DNA from: Aphrophora alni
Taxonomy: Eukaryota; Arthropoda; Insecta; Hemiptera; Aphrophoridae
Length of the DNA stretch: 64,000 nt
Assembly (NCBI GenBank): GCA_963513935.1
Contig: OY740768.1
Span: 16,728,590-16,792,589 of the forward strand
Direction: 5' to 3'
Below are positions 21,500-35,108 of the stretch, in pieces. The number at the start of each line of letters is the position of its first letter. Positions within the stretch are counted from its first letter, which is position 1. The notes under the pieces are model-generated. The model did no database searches and was not told where the DNA came from. It was given only the letters and a program-made list of their open reading frames with translations. The translations under genes and the position numbers were made by a program.

Positions 21500-24400
21500 T
21501 ATTACTTACTATATTGACCTTTAAACATAAAGGGGAAATTACTATATAGAATCGCTACTATATTTGTTTAAGATACTGTTAGGTCTTCAATGCCAGTATT
21601 AAGTTGTGTTTTCATACGTTTTTCTTTATTCTACTCTAATATGTTAGATTCGTAAACTTAAATCTGTTTCTCACGAAACTAAGAGAAGTTTACCGATTCC
21701 ACCTATGCAAGTATTTTCCAATGAAGCTTCGGTTTTAATATTTGCCATAAATTTTATTAAACAGAAAAATAGGTAAGTATGTTTTGAAATGGTGATTTTA
21801 AACTAAAGAAAAATGTTTTCAAAAATATTTCTTCATATATAAATTCTAATTCCCAGAAGGCCTTAATATTGCTGATTAATCTACATTCAATTATCATAAC
21901 AGAAAGTTACGAATACACGACAAATAACTATAATTGGATAATGATAATAGTGAATACTCTCTATTTCTGTTGTGATTTTTGGCATGCGATTCAAACAACA
22001 ATTTACTAGAGAAATACTCCTATACTTAAACAACTAAAACTTGTTGGACAATTTTATTCTTCCAATTGGATTAAACGGTTTAAAATACTACAAAATGTTT
22101 AGATCCAAAATCTAGAGTAAAGTTAGAAATTTAAAAATACATAATGGCTTTAAAATGTGTATTTAAATTAAATGGGAATTAGACAAGTTAAATTTTGCGT
22201 TTTTAGTAACATAATGAAGACATTAGACATTCATTACAAACTAAATTTTAGTTATTTTTTCTCTGATAATTCCATTAACCAAATAATTTGGTAAAAACTG
22301 CATTAATTTACGTTTGCATAGTGAATTTAATAGGCTTCCTGAAGACAAAAAATCTATTACGTAAAAACATTAAGTTATAATGAAAATGCAATATTCTAAG
22401 ATATTCCATATAAAATTTACTTTTTAACTCCAAACTACCCAAAAATAAAGTTTTAAATTTTGAACTTACTATCTGTTTGTAGACTAAAAGTTTATTCACA
22501 AGCCAAGACGTAGTTGCACCTCACGTTTATCTAAATTTATTCTTCAAAAGTTATTACAGTATTGGTAACATCATGTTAAGTTCACCCGTTTAACATAATA
22601 CTTGGCGTATTTTTAAGATCTGATGATTACAATTCAGATAACTTAAGAAATAAATGGTACGAAAATTCCTTGACCGTTAATAAAATCTTCATTATCTTTA
22701 GAAGTAGTCTATTACATTAAACACTTATTAGTTATATAAATCTATAAAACTAATCTTCAAATATGTAGCTTAAATTCTTCCAAAACTATTAAATTATACT
22801 TTGTTCTATTTTATGTTTAATAATGGGAAATTATTCTTAATATACATTTTTTTCGAATACCCATAATATATTACATAAGGCATTATATGGGAAGTCTCAT
22901 AACAATAATTCTTGTGGTCGCAGTTTTAAGTAGTGTTGGGTTCGCATTAATAAAAATGGTATAATTTTTATCTTTGCAATCTGATTAAACAAAACATGTA
23001 ATATTTATATTTTGGTTTTCTATTTAGTTAAACCAACACAATTACTTTCAAACTCAAATTTTTATATAAAGTGTAACTTTTTTAAACTATATTACATCGA
23101 GATATATAGAAACATTGTGATAAAACTACAGAAAATTGGATAGAACCAACAACAGAGAAGTGCACAACGTCCGTCTTATAACAAATCACTTTGCAAGAGT
23201 TTGACGTATTCTAATTGCAATATCTTGTATTCTCAATTCTATTGTTTTAAAATAAATATCTAATAATTACTATTTGCGTATTGTTTTTATAAAATATGGA
23301 ATGATGTACCACAAGTAAATCACAAAAGTCAAAAAATAATAGGATTATTTGTTGCAAATGATTTTTAATTTTTTAATTTACGTTCTGAAGATCAATTTCG
23401 AATTTCAAATTTCTTCTTTGATTGGATTCATATCCTAAAACCTATCTTTGACATGTTAATTGGATATTCTGCATAATTTTATCCTTACAAAGTTCTAGAA
23501 AATTGTTTTGTTAAATAACTTTTCCTTGTTACTACGTAAGAGTATAAATACAATTTTCGGAGAAAATGTATGTATTAACTAGTTTCTCAAAGAGTTTTCG
23601 TTGTAAATGCTACCTCTTTTATATTTTCGCTTCCTTCATTAAAATTGCATATCCTTTCTTTGAAAAAATATTTAAAATATATACCAAGGGTATAAAATAA
23701 ATTATAATTATATATTTATCGCAAAGATCGAAGTGACTATAGCAATATTTCTATTCCAAATAACTATATTACAAATGTTTATAGAAACAAAACAGACGCG
23801 TTTATAAAATTAAAATAAACCTATCTACTTAATTTTTGATTTAATAATCAAAGTAGAAAGGATATACAAATTTAATATAACAGAATTAAAATAGGACTGT
23901 ACTAGACTCATTTGTCTAATAAAACGAAATCATGCCATTGAAGTCAACGTGACAAATCAATTTAATCAAATCTGAGAAAACTAAAAGAAAGTTTAATTCT
24001 TTAACAAACTCTGCACAAAAATTAATTAAAATTCAAACTTAACGCAATTTTATAAGATTAAAATTATCAACAACTTTGGCATCAGCTGAACTACGTACAG
24101 GGATCAATTTAAACTACAGTTTCAAATATATTATTTATTTTTATTAGAAAAATTAATTTTAGTTTTAATATTACGTAAACAATTTAATGACAACAGTAGC
24201 AATTATGTTCAGTTTTGAATCCAGGAAATAAAAACGCATTTACAATTAGTCTACTTAAAAACTTAATCTGCAAGTAAGAAAGATATACTTGTTAATAATA
24301 TTATTTAAACTATAAAAAAACATATTACCATATATTATTGCTCTATTTTAACTAGTCCAAATTTATTCACATTCTGATGCTCATCTTGTGGAAGGTTCAT

Positions 24401-26296
24401 TAATACTCTGTAGTATCTTGGGAATACCCTAGGAATGTTTTTAATTAAATCTTATCTCTTTGTTATGAATTATACTTTCCTTGGAAAAGAATTTTAAAAA
24501 GAATTCCTTCTAACAATTCATTTTTTATTCATTAACAATTAGGGTTTAATTTTTCTTATCCTGCAGTAAAATGTCGGGATTCTACCATTTAGAAAGATGT
24601 AGTTAAAATTAATTATAAAATAAATCTTAAAATTACTTTAAGAAGGCATTATTCTATTGTAAAAAACTATTTTAAAAATATTTACTGTACGTAACTATTT
24701 ATGTATTGACAGATTCTAAAAGACAACAAATATCAAAAAGTACAGTTAACAACAGGGTTCACCGTTTTAAAGAAATTGAAAGTATTAAATATGGTGCTGG
24801 CAGTGGTGACTAACGTTGACATGTCCTGAATGTCTTGCAGTTGATGAATGGGATTCTTCTGTTATGTAAGATACTGCTTAAAATGGCATTAGCCTTTGTT
24901 TTGTTTTGTAACATTTTAAACCTACTAACCATCACCCATTTAAGATACATCGCCCATATTAACTATCCGAAGATAATTTTGATTGCCTTATCAAAATTTG
25001 TGATACACTGATGCAAACATGAGCTACAAATCCCAATTTTGTTTGCAGAATAGTCTTTATCAATAAAGCGAAATTTTTTTAGAACGAAATTGATATATTT
25101 GCGTTTCAGAACTTCCTACAGATTAAGCCATACGCAAATTATTGTTGGGAACGTTTTTCGATTATAGTATATCATGTCGAATAATCGATTACAGTTAACA
25201 AAATAACTAATTTACAATAGAATTTTTGAATTAATATTCACAATTACAATTACCATTAGGGGTGAATTCCTATCAGACTCGTTACAAACCCAATCAATTA
25301 AACATAAACTGTAAAGACAGTTAAACGTACGTTAAGAAGGAACGTTTTCCCGATATTCTGATGCCTGTTGCTTTAAGGTTATTTAATTGCTTAGTAAGTT
25401 ATAGATATAAAGATTTTACATGTAAAAATGTATTGTGTGTCACTAGAAATGCAATTTTTTTTGACAATTTATTATAAAGTTTTTTATTATGTAATAAACG
25501 TAAAAAAAAATAAATACAAGTAAGTTATAACAATTTAAGTATATTAACATGTTGTGATATAAAATAAAAAGTTAAACAAAATTATGTTAAAGACTTTTCA
25601 CATCCTTAATATGTGAGATCCATTGTTAAGAAAAATTAGAGATCAAGAAGCAACAAGATACATGAGAACTGACATTAAACCTAATTTAATAGAGTAGAGT
25701 GTTTCTGTTTACTTGATAAATGTGCTTAGTAAAATTACAAGTTAAAACTTTCAATGTCTTATTAAAACTGTTTGTATGGGTATTTCAAAAAATAAAACAA
25801 AAAGAAATAATTTTCAACAATATATCAGTTACAATAAATTATTGGTTTTACTTTTTCTTTATTCAAATTCACGACTTCATTTTTGTAAAAACGTGTGTCT
25901 TTTCATTTTTTCACTCCACCTCTTGAGTTTGACTCACTTTCATTTCTTTCTTAATAAAGTTTTCATAATAATTTTCAACTTTACCTTTGAAAGTTTCCTT
26001 GAACTCGGTTATTTAATTTCTCCTTTTATTATATTACCTGTCAGCAATGACCTGATTTCCTTTTATTTAACACGTGGAACGATTAAGTTGCTATAAAATT
26101 TTGTTATATTATTACGCTTGTATTATCACAAGCTATTCTTGAAAAACAAAAAGCTATTTTTGGTCACATAATAACCAGTTTAACATCTGAAGTATTATGA
26201 CACACAATCACAACACGCTCTACATCTTTTCCTGATAATTCTGTGACTCTAAGATTATAGCTGAAATATAGTGATACAATAAATTCTCAAACTGGT
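21500..26296. other. AT-rich non-coding desert
   Basis: Apart from a doubtful transposase-like helix-turn-helix fragment near 24754-24812 (see findings), nothing recognisable is seen. Open frames at 22308-22499 and 25720-26096 are AT-rich, hydrophobic and without motifs. Confidence 0.55.
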
Positions 26297-26592
26297 TACC
26301 TTCTGCAGTGAGTTTGATGGTCGTAGTTTCCAATCCATTACTGTCTGTAGCGTCTCAGGGTAGATTCTGGCTGCTTCATTTATTATTCACTCTGTTAAGT
26401 TATTGATATCATTAACTTCGTTTTAAAAAAAAAAAAATTTATAGTCCCAAAAAGTAATCCAATGGTGACAATACAGGTGACTTAGCGAACTAAATAACTG
26501 CCTCTATCCGACCTATCCACCATCTTGGGAAAGTGTAGTTAAGAAGAGTGAGTAAGTCTCATACGCAATGAGGAGACGCTCCATCAGGGTCA
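26297..26592 (-). pseudogene. Fossil of a Tc1/mariner-type (IS630-like) transposase, C-terminal part
   Basis: Read on the minus strand from 26591, this gives DPDGASPHCV, stop, then LLTLLNYTFPRWWIGR, a stop, then FAKSPVLSPLDYFL. After an A/T-rich gap comes EAARIYPETLQTVMDWKLR down to about 26297. These match in order the conserved stretches DGAPPH, FPxRWIGR, RSPDLxPLDFFLWG and the C-terminal helix (AxRIxPexLxxV) of arthropod IS630-type transposases. DGAxPH carries the second catalytic Asp. In SPDLxPLD the catalytic Asp after SP is Val here (SPVL), and two in-frame stops are present. The fossil is clearly dead. The N-terminal half is not recognisable beyond about 26640. A transposase catalyses cut-and-paste movement; this remnant cannot. 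Confidence 0.75.
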
Positions 26593-29500
26593 CAAAAACA
26601 ATTGATTTCGTATTTAATTTAAAAAACAATAGCAAATATAATGAACAAAAATAAAGCTGTAAGCAACTTTGAAATAATTTATTAAATTGTGAACAGAGAT
26701 GTAGACTAATTCAGGAATGACTATGTGGGTTTTGTTCATGAGATGTCTTTTAAAGTGCAGGGTAAAATAAAATATTTGAAAACCCGAACCTATGTGTCGT
26801 TTTGAATCATGGGGAAAAAGTAAAGATATAATAAGGCAAATGTTGGTTAAATTGCACAAACCCCTGCAGTATGATATATCGAGACTTCACAGGGTTGGAA
26901 AAGTAAAAGGTAGGTGTCACAACGTATTTAAACTCTTCCGCTTGAGGTTTCATCAATCACAAAACATAATATATACATTTATTTCAAGTTTAGAAAAGTT
27001 CCAATATACAAATAATTTCTAAATAAAGAGGTGAAAAAATACTAGCTATCTCATTAAATAAATAAAAAATATTACAAGAAACAACCTTTACATTCTAAAT
27101 ACATTTTCAGCACATTTCAGCAATTATCAACGTTTTGAATCAGTCCTTTTTTTAAATTATTTAACATTGTCTTGGTTGAAAACTAATTCCAATACCTGCA
27201 ATGTGTTTCACTTATTTTCTACTAGAGACGATATGTAGTTTAACTGTGCGATATTTAGTCCATTCTACAAAAAAAATTAATCGTACTTAATAGTTAATGC
27301 ATGGAAGAATAAAACTTGTAATACTGAGTCCGTCCACTTATAAATTGTTTATCATTTCTTGTCCAAATGAAACCCTTGAGACTTTATTTTTACAACTTAT
27401 TTATTTTCATATTTTAATTATAAGTTTGAGAGAAGATTCGCTTATTAGTAAAATTTTCCTTCCAAAGAAAGAAAATAAAACGATAAAAACCTAGTTTCTA
27501 TTGAATAATTAAAGTTTATAAAATAAAATACTAATAAAGTATAGTTATTTTTTTAAATGACTATTTAAAGTGGAAGTTATTTTTTTTAAATTCACTAATA
27601 TTTTAACGTAGAAAAACTGATAATTTTTGTAATAGCGTAAAATATTATTAGACTTAAAAGTATTTTCTAAGAAAAACATTTAGATCATAATTATCATTAA
27701 TTTTACATACAAAATCTTCAGCAATTATTTAACTCGAGCTTAAGGCTATGGTGTAATTTATTTACAGGGCTATTCTTTGAAACTATATGAAATCAAAATA
27801 ACCTTTATACAAAAACATTTTGTTTAAAACAAATATATCGCTAAAAGATTTTTTTTGTAAAGCTGCAATAACGGTTTTTTTTTCGTTATAAAACTGTGAA
27901 CATTTAGAAATACCTCAATAATGTATTCTAACGTTATATAACTGTACTGACAAGATCGAAAGAGAGAAATTTAGTTATTACGATTACATATTTTAGTCAC
28001 CTTAAAATGGAATGAAATGCTGACAGAAAATATATTTTGGTTTCATAGACTAGTAATAATGTTAAAAGAAAATTATAAATATATTCTAAATGTTTCAATA
28101 TTTTCTGATTAAATATATTTAATGTGTTTGTACCACAAAACTATCCTAGATAAGGCAATTTCATCTCTACTTTTGTTTCCAAGAGTGAATACCATGGCTT
28201 CTAAATTTTGTGTCGTAGAGTCAACTAAACGAGAATAAATATAATGGGGGAAAAAAATGATAAAAATGAAATATTGTTAAAAATATGATGGTCCATATAT
28301 GAAAACCCCGATGTAAATTAAATTTAAAGATTTTCGTCAAAATCGTACATTAACATAAATTGAAATAAATGAACACTTCAAAAGAATAAAGGATTCAAGT
28401 ATTTCATTTAGAAACCCAAGTTAAGTTAAAATTCAACAAATGAAAATACATAAATATTTGAGGTATTATTACGTACTATTAATCCACATTACAATTTTCT
28501 TTTACTATCAAAAGAAAAGTAGTTGCTTGTCCAATCATGTATATTTATCTGACATTTATAGTGTGTGGTGGTGTGGTAATCCCTAGTTACCTTGCTGGAT
28601 ATAGATCTACTTTATGGTTACATCTTCTCTTTCATCTTACCTATCAGGTCTCTCTTGACCAATCTATGACCATAACGTTATTGATTGCATTCGATGACTA
28701 TGGGTGTCTATTTTATACGCTTTTCCGTCTTTTATAAAACGATGATGACTAGGAGGTTTCTCGGAAAGCCAAGTCAATAAATTAAATTTTATAAATTTAA
28801 ACGCTACTGTATTTCTTGTTTATATTGTCTGAGGATGTTACAATAAGTTTATAGTACAAACCATTGCAATACATTATTGAGACATCCACAAGTGGCGAAG
28901 ACAGCTTAAATTCGTTTACTCGAAAGATATATGAAAAGAGACGAAATATGGACAAATGCTTTTCAAAACGATCCTTGAACGAAATGAAATTGGAACGTTT
29001 ATTAAAACTGTGTAGCTACTTCTACTATAGAATGCCTAAAATAAATGGGTTAAATCTGAGGAACAGGTTTTAATGATAATGATCCCCTTACTTACGAAAG
29101 CATACTTACGAAACTCATACGTAATAAGTCATTTATTCTCAATACAATGTTACAAAAAGAAGTTGAATTATCACTACCATTGTACTATTTGATTTGAAAA
29201 ATTAGCTAACACAATGAATAGCTAACAGAAAGTTATAAATTTCTAAATAGTTCTTTTATATCCTTTATTTTAAATGTCAATGTTTTTATTTAGTATTTAT
29301 TTTTTAATCCATTTTTTTGTCAGTCTATTCTTTGAGCAACATGATTTATAAAATGAAGACAAAAAAGTAATTTCCTGAATAACTCAAAATTTATTAAAAG
29401 AAAAAATTAAAAATACACAATTTCAATGCTTGTTGCCAATTAATACATATTAAAAATACTATTGAATTTTGAAATTCAAAAATGGGCGGTGGAATACTGT

Positions 29501-32500
29501 AAGGCTTTTCTTTATATTCTTCAAATTTGTACTACGAAAGATTCTATGATGTTTATACCACATATCTACTACTACACTGGACCAGAACAAATATGTTATT
29601 TAACGTACATATATCATCTCAATATTATGTCTGGAAGTTATATAATGAAATGGTTTTTTCGGTACTTAATATGAACGAAAACAGCTGGGTTTATAAAGGA
29701 TGATGTAATCCCAATAATATTAGTTCTCGATTAACTGTGTAGTATTAAATTAGTTATGGTAGGTTTATCTATTTAAAACAGTCTAACGAGTATTTTGGAA
29801 AAGACGTCCAACACGTCTTTGTTGAAAAAGAACTAAATACACACTGATATTAATTTGGTGATTTTAATACCAAATACATATCAAAGTCTAACTTTTTACT
29901 TGTAAACTTTTTCATAAGATATACATAATGTATTTTAAGTTTTTGTAAAACTAAAGACACTAAAACTTTTTGAGAGAAAATATTGCTTGTACGTTAAATC
30001 CAAGAATCTAGTCGGCTCTACGAGACGTGAATTTCATTATACTTGTACAAGATTCTTGTAAACTTTTCCCATTTCTTTCTTTTTATAATATAAAATTAAC
30101 ATTGGTAGTTTCAAGGGTAAGGGTGGTTTTACTTCTCTCAAAGAGAATAGCTACATAGAGTTATTTTGAGCTACCATTTTTTCAACAATACTTTTAGTCT
30201 TCTAATATAACCCTAGAATCATGAAACACAAAGTGGTTATTTAATGGCAAAAAACAGGTTGTCAATTTCACTTTAAAATAAAAAGAATAATATACCTATG
30301 TAGGGTATGAATACTTCTAGGGACTGGGTTGGTAAAGAGAGGCAGAATGGACAAGATGAACTTAAGGTATTTAACCAATAACTATAAGGAGAAAGTTGTA
30401 GATTCAGTTAGGTGATTCCTGGTGATTGTCTCAATTGTACTCACAAGAGGTGAGCCACAGAAACTTATAAAACAACAATCAAGTTATCGCCCTCATTCTC
30501 AACATTCCAGATAGTCAGGAGGTAATGATAATTACCTTTATAAATGTGTAAAGTAGATTGAACCTACTTCTTCTGTAAAACTAGTTAGTATATTCTGTGA
30601 GTAACAGTTACTTACTGTCCTTCCCCGATCTCTGCGTGTCTATGATCTAAAAAAAAACAATTAATTTAGTAAAAGTTTTTTGCTTGACCTCAGTAGCACT
30701 TTCTGCAGAAAAAATCAATTATCGAAATGTACATCAGAGTATTTAACAGAATAAAACTAAGTAACAATTCACCAAATGAATGAAAATAGAATATTCTACA
30801 ATAAACACTTTATTTCTTCAAGATGACATGTCGATGACTACTTTATCTTCGTCTACATAAAAAATGTACACAAACTTTCTTGGCGTTAAATTAGAATTGA
30901 AAATATTAAGTATGAAGCTCTAAGTAGTAAAAATTCCTAAGTCCTGTAATGCAAAATTTAGGGTGGAGTTTTCCTGGAATTTACAAACAATACATTATTG
31001 TTCGTTGTTTTCTCTAACCTTTTCCTTGTAAATTATTTAGGGAGAGAAAAGTTTTTTCAATAAATATTTTACTAAACTAAAAGTCTGGGTTCACTCCCAG
31101 ATAATAATAATACCATTATATCTCTGTTTCGTACGTTTACTTGATTAATGATATTAATTTAACTTTTTTTATAAAGAAGCAGTTTTCCCTTTCTATGGTT
31201 CCTGTCAAAATATTACGATTAATATTATTAATTTGTTATATTATATATACAATGAAGTCGTTATAAAAATGTTATATTTTCTTAGTTAAGCCAAATATAT
31301 AAAAAAACAAAATCTAAATAATGCTGTAGCCTATGGTTTGAATGTGGTAAATAATGTATTCTAACATGTTCTACAGGTTTCAAAAAATGAACATAGGTCA
31401 AGACTAAAGCCTAATAACTATACTAGTGAGAACCATTTTCCAGTTGAGTTTGATAACAAGCATCACATTTCTACACTTATTTCTACTTTTAAAACAATAC
31501 AAAAATGACATACCCATTTATATATATAGGTCGACATTATCACTTCAAGATAGTAACATGAAATTGTTTACTTTGCCTCAAGTTCTAATATACTCAATAA
31601 GGTAACAGAGTGGCGTATTGTATCATTATCACTACTGTACTTTATTGCAGTTCAAGAGATTTGAAATTCTACACTGCCACTTGTAATAGTAGTCAAGAAG
31701 GTATCTTCCTCCACAAGTTTCATGTGGGTCTAGACTCCAAACATATTTCTCGCTTACATGAAACATAAACACAAGACAAAAAGCAAAAACATACATGCGA
31801 CGTTTAAAATCAGCTATTATACGTTATTATAAGCTGTAACATTTTAAATTTAATTTAATTGTTATAAAACTATATTATTGTATTAATATTATATTCAGCC
31901 ATATCTTTACATCTATTTTTATCTTAATGTAGGTAGGAGCCGAATTTATTATTATTTAAAACATAGTTTTTGTTATTTTATATAATTTTTTATGTTCATC
32001 TTTTGACTCAAACAGTACCGTTAAACATTTATGTAACCTTGATGAAAATTACATTCTAATAACTTTAGTAAATGCAGATTTAGAAGAAGAAAAAATGTTT
32101 AAGTTTCCTAAGCTATATTTAACTTAGTTTAAACTTTAATGGACCTTATGAAGATGTTATTTGAGAAAACTTGATAAGTATGGAATATTCAATACTTAAA
32201 ATTGCATGCTGTTTTTAACGATTGTAAAATTACAAAATAACAGTCGGAACAGTTATTTATAATAATATTGGTGAGTACCTCTCTTAATCACAGTGTTTAA
32301 ATCGAAATATAACAAAGGCTCAATCTCGAAGACTATAATATCAATAATCATGATATTTTGCAAAAAAAAAAAAAAAAAATTACTATATTTCGACTAGTAG
32401 AACTGTGTCGGTGGAGACTTTTGTGTTTTATAAATTATATTTGGTAAACATTTAAATTACATTAAACTTACTATAAGTTACAAATCTGTTTTATGTTTTT

Positions 32501-34943
32501 TGAAAGTTAAAATCATTTCGTATTCGTTATCTAAAAATTCAATTTAATAAATTTGTTAACATCTGATACTTTTTAATAATAAAATAAATTTTTGGTTTAT
32601 CAACTAGATTAACTAAATATTGTCATCATAATATTATTATTACTGTTCTATATCTTACATTTAGATGACAACAATAAGCCAACAAACGAACTATTACAAA
32701 GAAAAATATTCATACAAAAATATAAATTTATGTAGAATTTTTGTACACATCGAGTTCTTAATTACAGTGGTCAAAATTTCAATATCTATTAACTAAGGTA
32801 CGTACTCCGCTCCAGTTTATGTCATTTTATAACGCCCATATATTGAATATAAAAGACTCCCAAAATGAATAGAAAAGTTTAAGGAGAAAATTATTTAGTC
32901 AAACAAAATAATTATATATAACCTCATAACAACATTTATAAATCTATAATAACCACATGTATAAATAATAAGGGTTTTGTTGAATAGAAAGCAGGGTAAT
33001 GTACGAAAAAAATATATAGTTTTGATTAACAACATTGTAGATTGTAAATTTGGGTCTTTTTTTATTAATTCTTTAAGTAGATTTCCTTTATAGTATAGTT
33101 GTGTCTTTCTCATGGAACGTTAGCTGAATCTACAAGTATCATCTAAATCTTTGGGCTAGATCTCTCACGTTAATATTTTTTGTCAGATCTCTCTTGACTG
33201 ACTCTTGATATCTTCCGACCCAGAGGTCTAGAGTTCAATATATAGAGTTATCTATTATACACTTTTACAATATTGGCTTTTTCAGCGATAATGGACTTTA
33301 AGCCATACGAAACAACTTATAAGTTTGTTTACTAGAAAATTTTGTTGGTAAATTTCAAACTCGCTGACGATTTTTAATTTTTCAAAAACTGGATTACTAG
33401 GACATTTTCACCTAGATATTTTTATAACGTCCTATGTAATAGTTTATTTAACATCCAATGCTTTCACGTGTTTTCTACGATAAAACAAGAGAATTATAAC
33501 AAAAGACTGTTTCATTAAATATGAAACTAGAGAAAAAATAACTGATTCACAGCTCTGTATTTTACTAAAACAAGAATGGAACAACTGATTAACTTTAAAC
33601 AAAAGGATTAATAAAAATATTTTAGGCCTAGTCTTTTTATTACAAAAACTTTGCGTTAAACCTAATAAAAGCAACGAAATTCTCCTTTTTACAATGCCGC
33701 ATAATGTTGTTTGTATTAAACGTTTTATTTCTCTCACTTTGTCTGTCACGCTAATCTTACTTTCATTATAACATAAATGTTGAATTTTTAATTCTTTTCA
33801 TTTTGTTTCATTCTTTTACGTTACCAAAAATACTATTGTATTCAGGAAATTAATAATACAGTATAGTTTACTCGCTTACCAAAATTTCATCTTAACCATT
33901 ATCTTTAATTCGCAGTATTTAACTTTCACTACTATGTTACAGTGTTATATTTAACAAAAATAACGTAACATAACGTAGATATATTATCTATTAAGAAAAT
34001 ATTTGTAAACGAAAACCCGTCAAAAAGAGAAAAATGTCTCAGACATAAAGGTTTTTCAATATTTGATTAGAGTAAGTCTCCCTGGGGGAAACACTCGCCT
34101 TCAATTTCTCGGCTATGCATAGTATAGTACATAGAATGTTTACCTTCGTTCGTTATGATCAAATTATATTAATGTTAAATGTATGTATTAATACAATTTG
34201 TATAAATGAGCAAAAATACATTCAATGGACTAAGCTTAAATCATTATAAAATTATTTTGGCAAAAATTTCTACTTGGCTAACATATTTTCCCTAAAGTGA
34301 AAAAAAAAATAAAAATAAAAATTAAATACAATCTGTGATTACGACTCCTAATCAGACATTTGTTATTTATACTACAATATATGTTGAAAACATTTCAAAA
34401 AAATAATAATAAAAACAGAAGTATAACAACTTTTAACAATGTTTATTTTAGGTTTCTGAAAGAAATGAAATTTGTTTTTAAAACATTTAACGTAATATTA
34501 GGTACTCTATACCGGTCAAAATAAAGTGAATAACTGGACAACTGTTTTAGGTAGGACTTACAAATTCTTTAATATATTTGAGAGCTTAATATAAAGATAG
34601 AATCAATATTTGAAAGTGGAAGGGTACATGATTTTTCTCCATTAATATGTAAAGTTTGTTTTGATATATATGTTAATACGAGATTTTTTTATTGTTATAG
34701 ACCAGAAAATGTTTATCAACAATGTTTCAAAAATACTGTGATAGGATTGCTATTGACAGAACAAAAAATATTTATAAATATTAGAGTTAAATACTTCCCA
34801 ATAAAAAAACTTACAAAGAAAATGTTTAGACAAAAATTTAGTTTCTGTTTCTCTTTACAAATACATCTACATAAATATAATTCTACTTTAGACAAATGAA
34901 CTTTCGAAGCACTGAAGATGTACATGGAACAAACCAACTGTTC
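26593..34943. other. AT-rich non-coding desert
   Basis: No gene is supported. An 18-nt A run lies at 32362-32379. A slightly GC-richer patch at 30310-30660 has no recognisable content. 33178-33245 resembles 20415-20480. The many short open frames (26614-29674, 32895-33749) lack family motifs. Confidence 0.55.
33178..33245 (+). repeat. tRNA-like dispersed sequence, copy 2
   Basis: GTCAGATCTCTCTTGACTGA, TCTTCCGACC, CAGAGG and CTAGAGTTC follow the same order as 20415-20480. GACCCAGAGGTCTAGAGTTC is reminiscent of a tRNA 3' half. 28640-28670 shares only the TCAGGTCTCTCTTGACC part. A SINE relic is possible but unproven. Confidence 0.3.
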
Positions 34944-35108
34944 GATCATTTCAATTTCAAAATATTTTTTGTTTATTGTGATTGTATATGTAAATGAATA
35001 GATCATTTCAGTTTCAAAGTTTTTATTTACTGTGATTGTATATGTAAATGAATAAATCATTTCAGTTTCAATTTTTTTGTTTACTGTGATTGTATATGTA
35101 AATGAATA
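34944..35108. repeat. Minisatellite, three copies of a 54-57 bp unit
   Basis: Units start at 34944, 35001 and 35055. Each reads ATCATTTCA, GTTTCAA, a T-rich middle, then GTGATTGTATATGTAAATGAATA. The unit lengths are multiples of three, so the minus strand carries an apparent repeated peptide (YSFTYTIT), but there is no other coding evidence. Confidence 0.9.

Noticed and set aside
26792..27022. Frame containing RLHRVGKVKGR, reminiscent of an L1-type ORF1 segment
   Set aside because: A single short word match without supporting flanking motifs.
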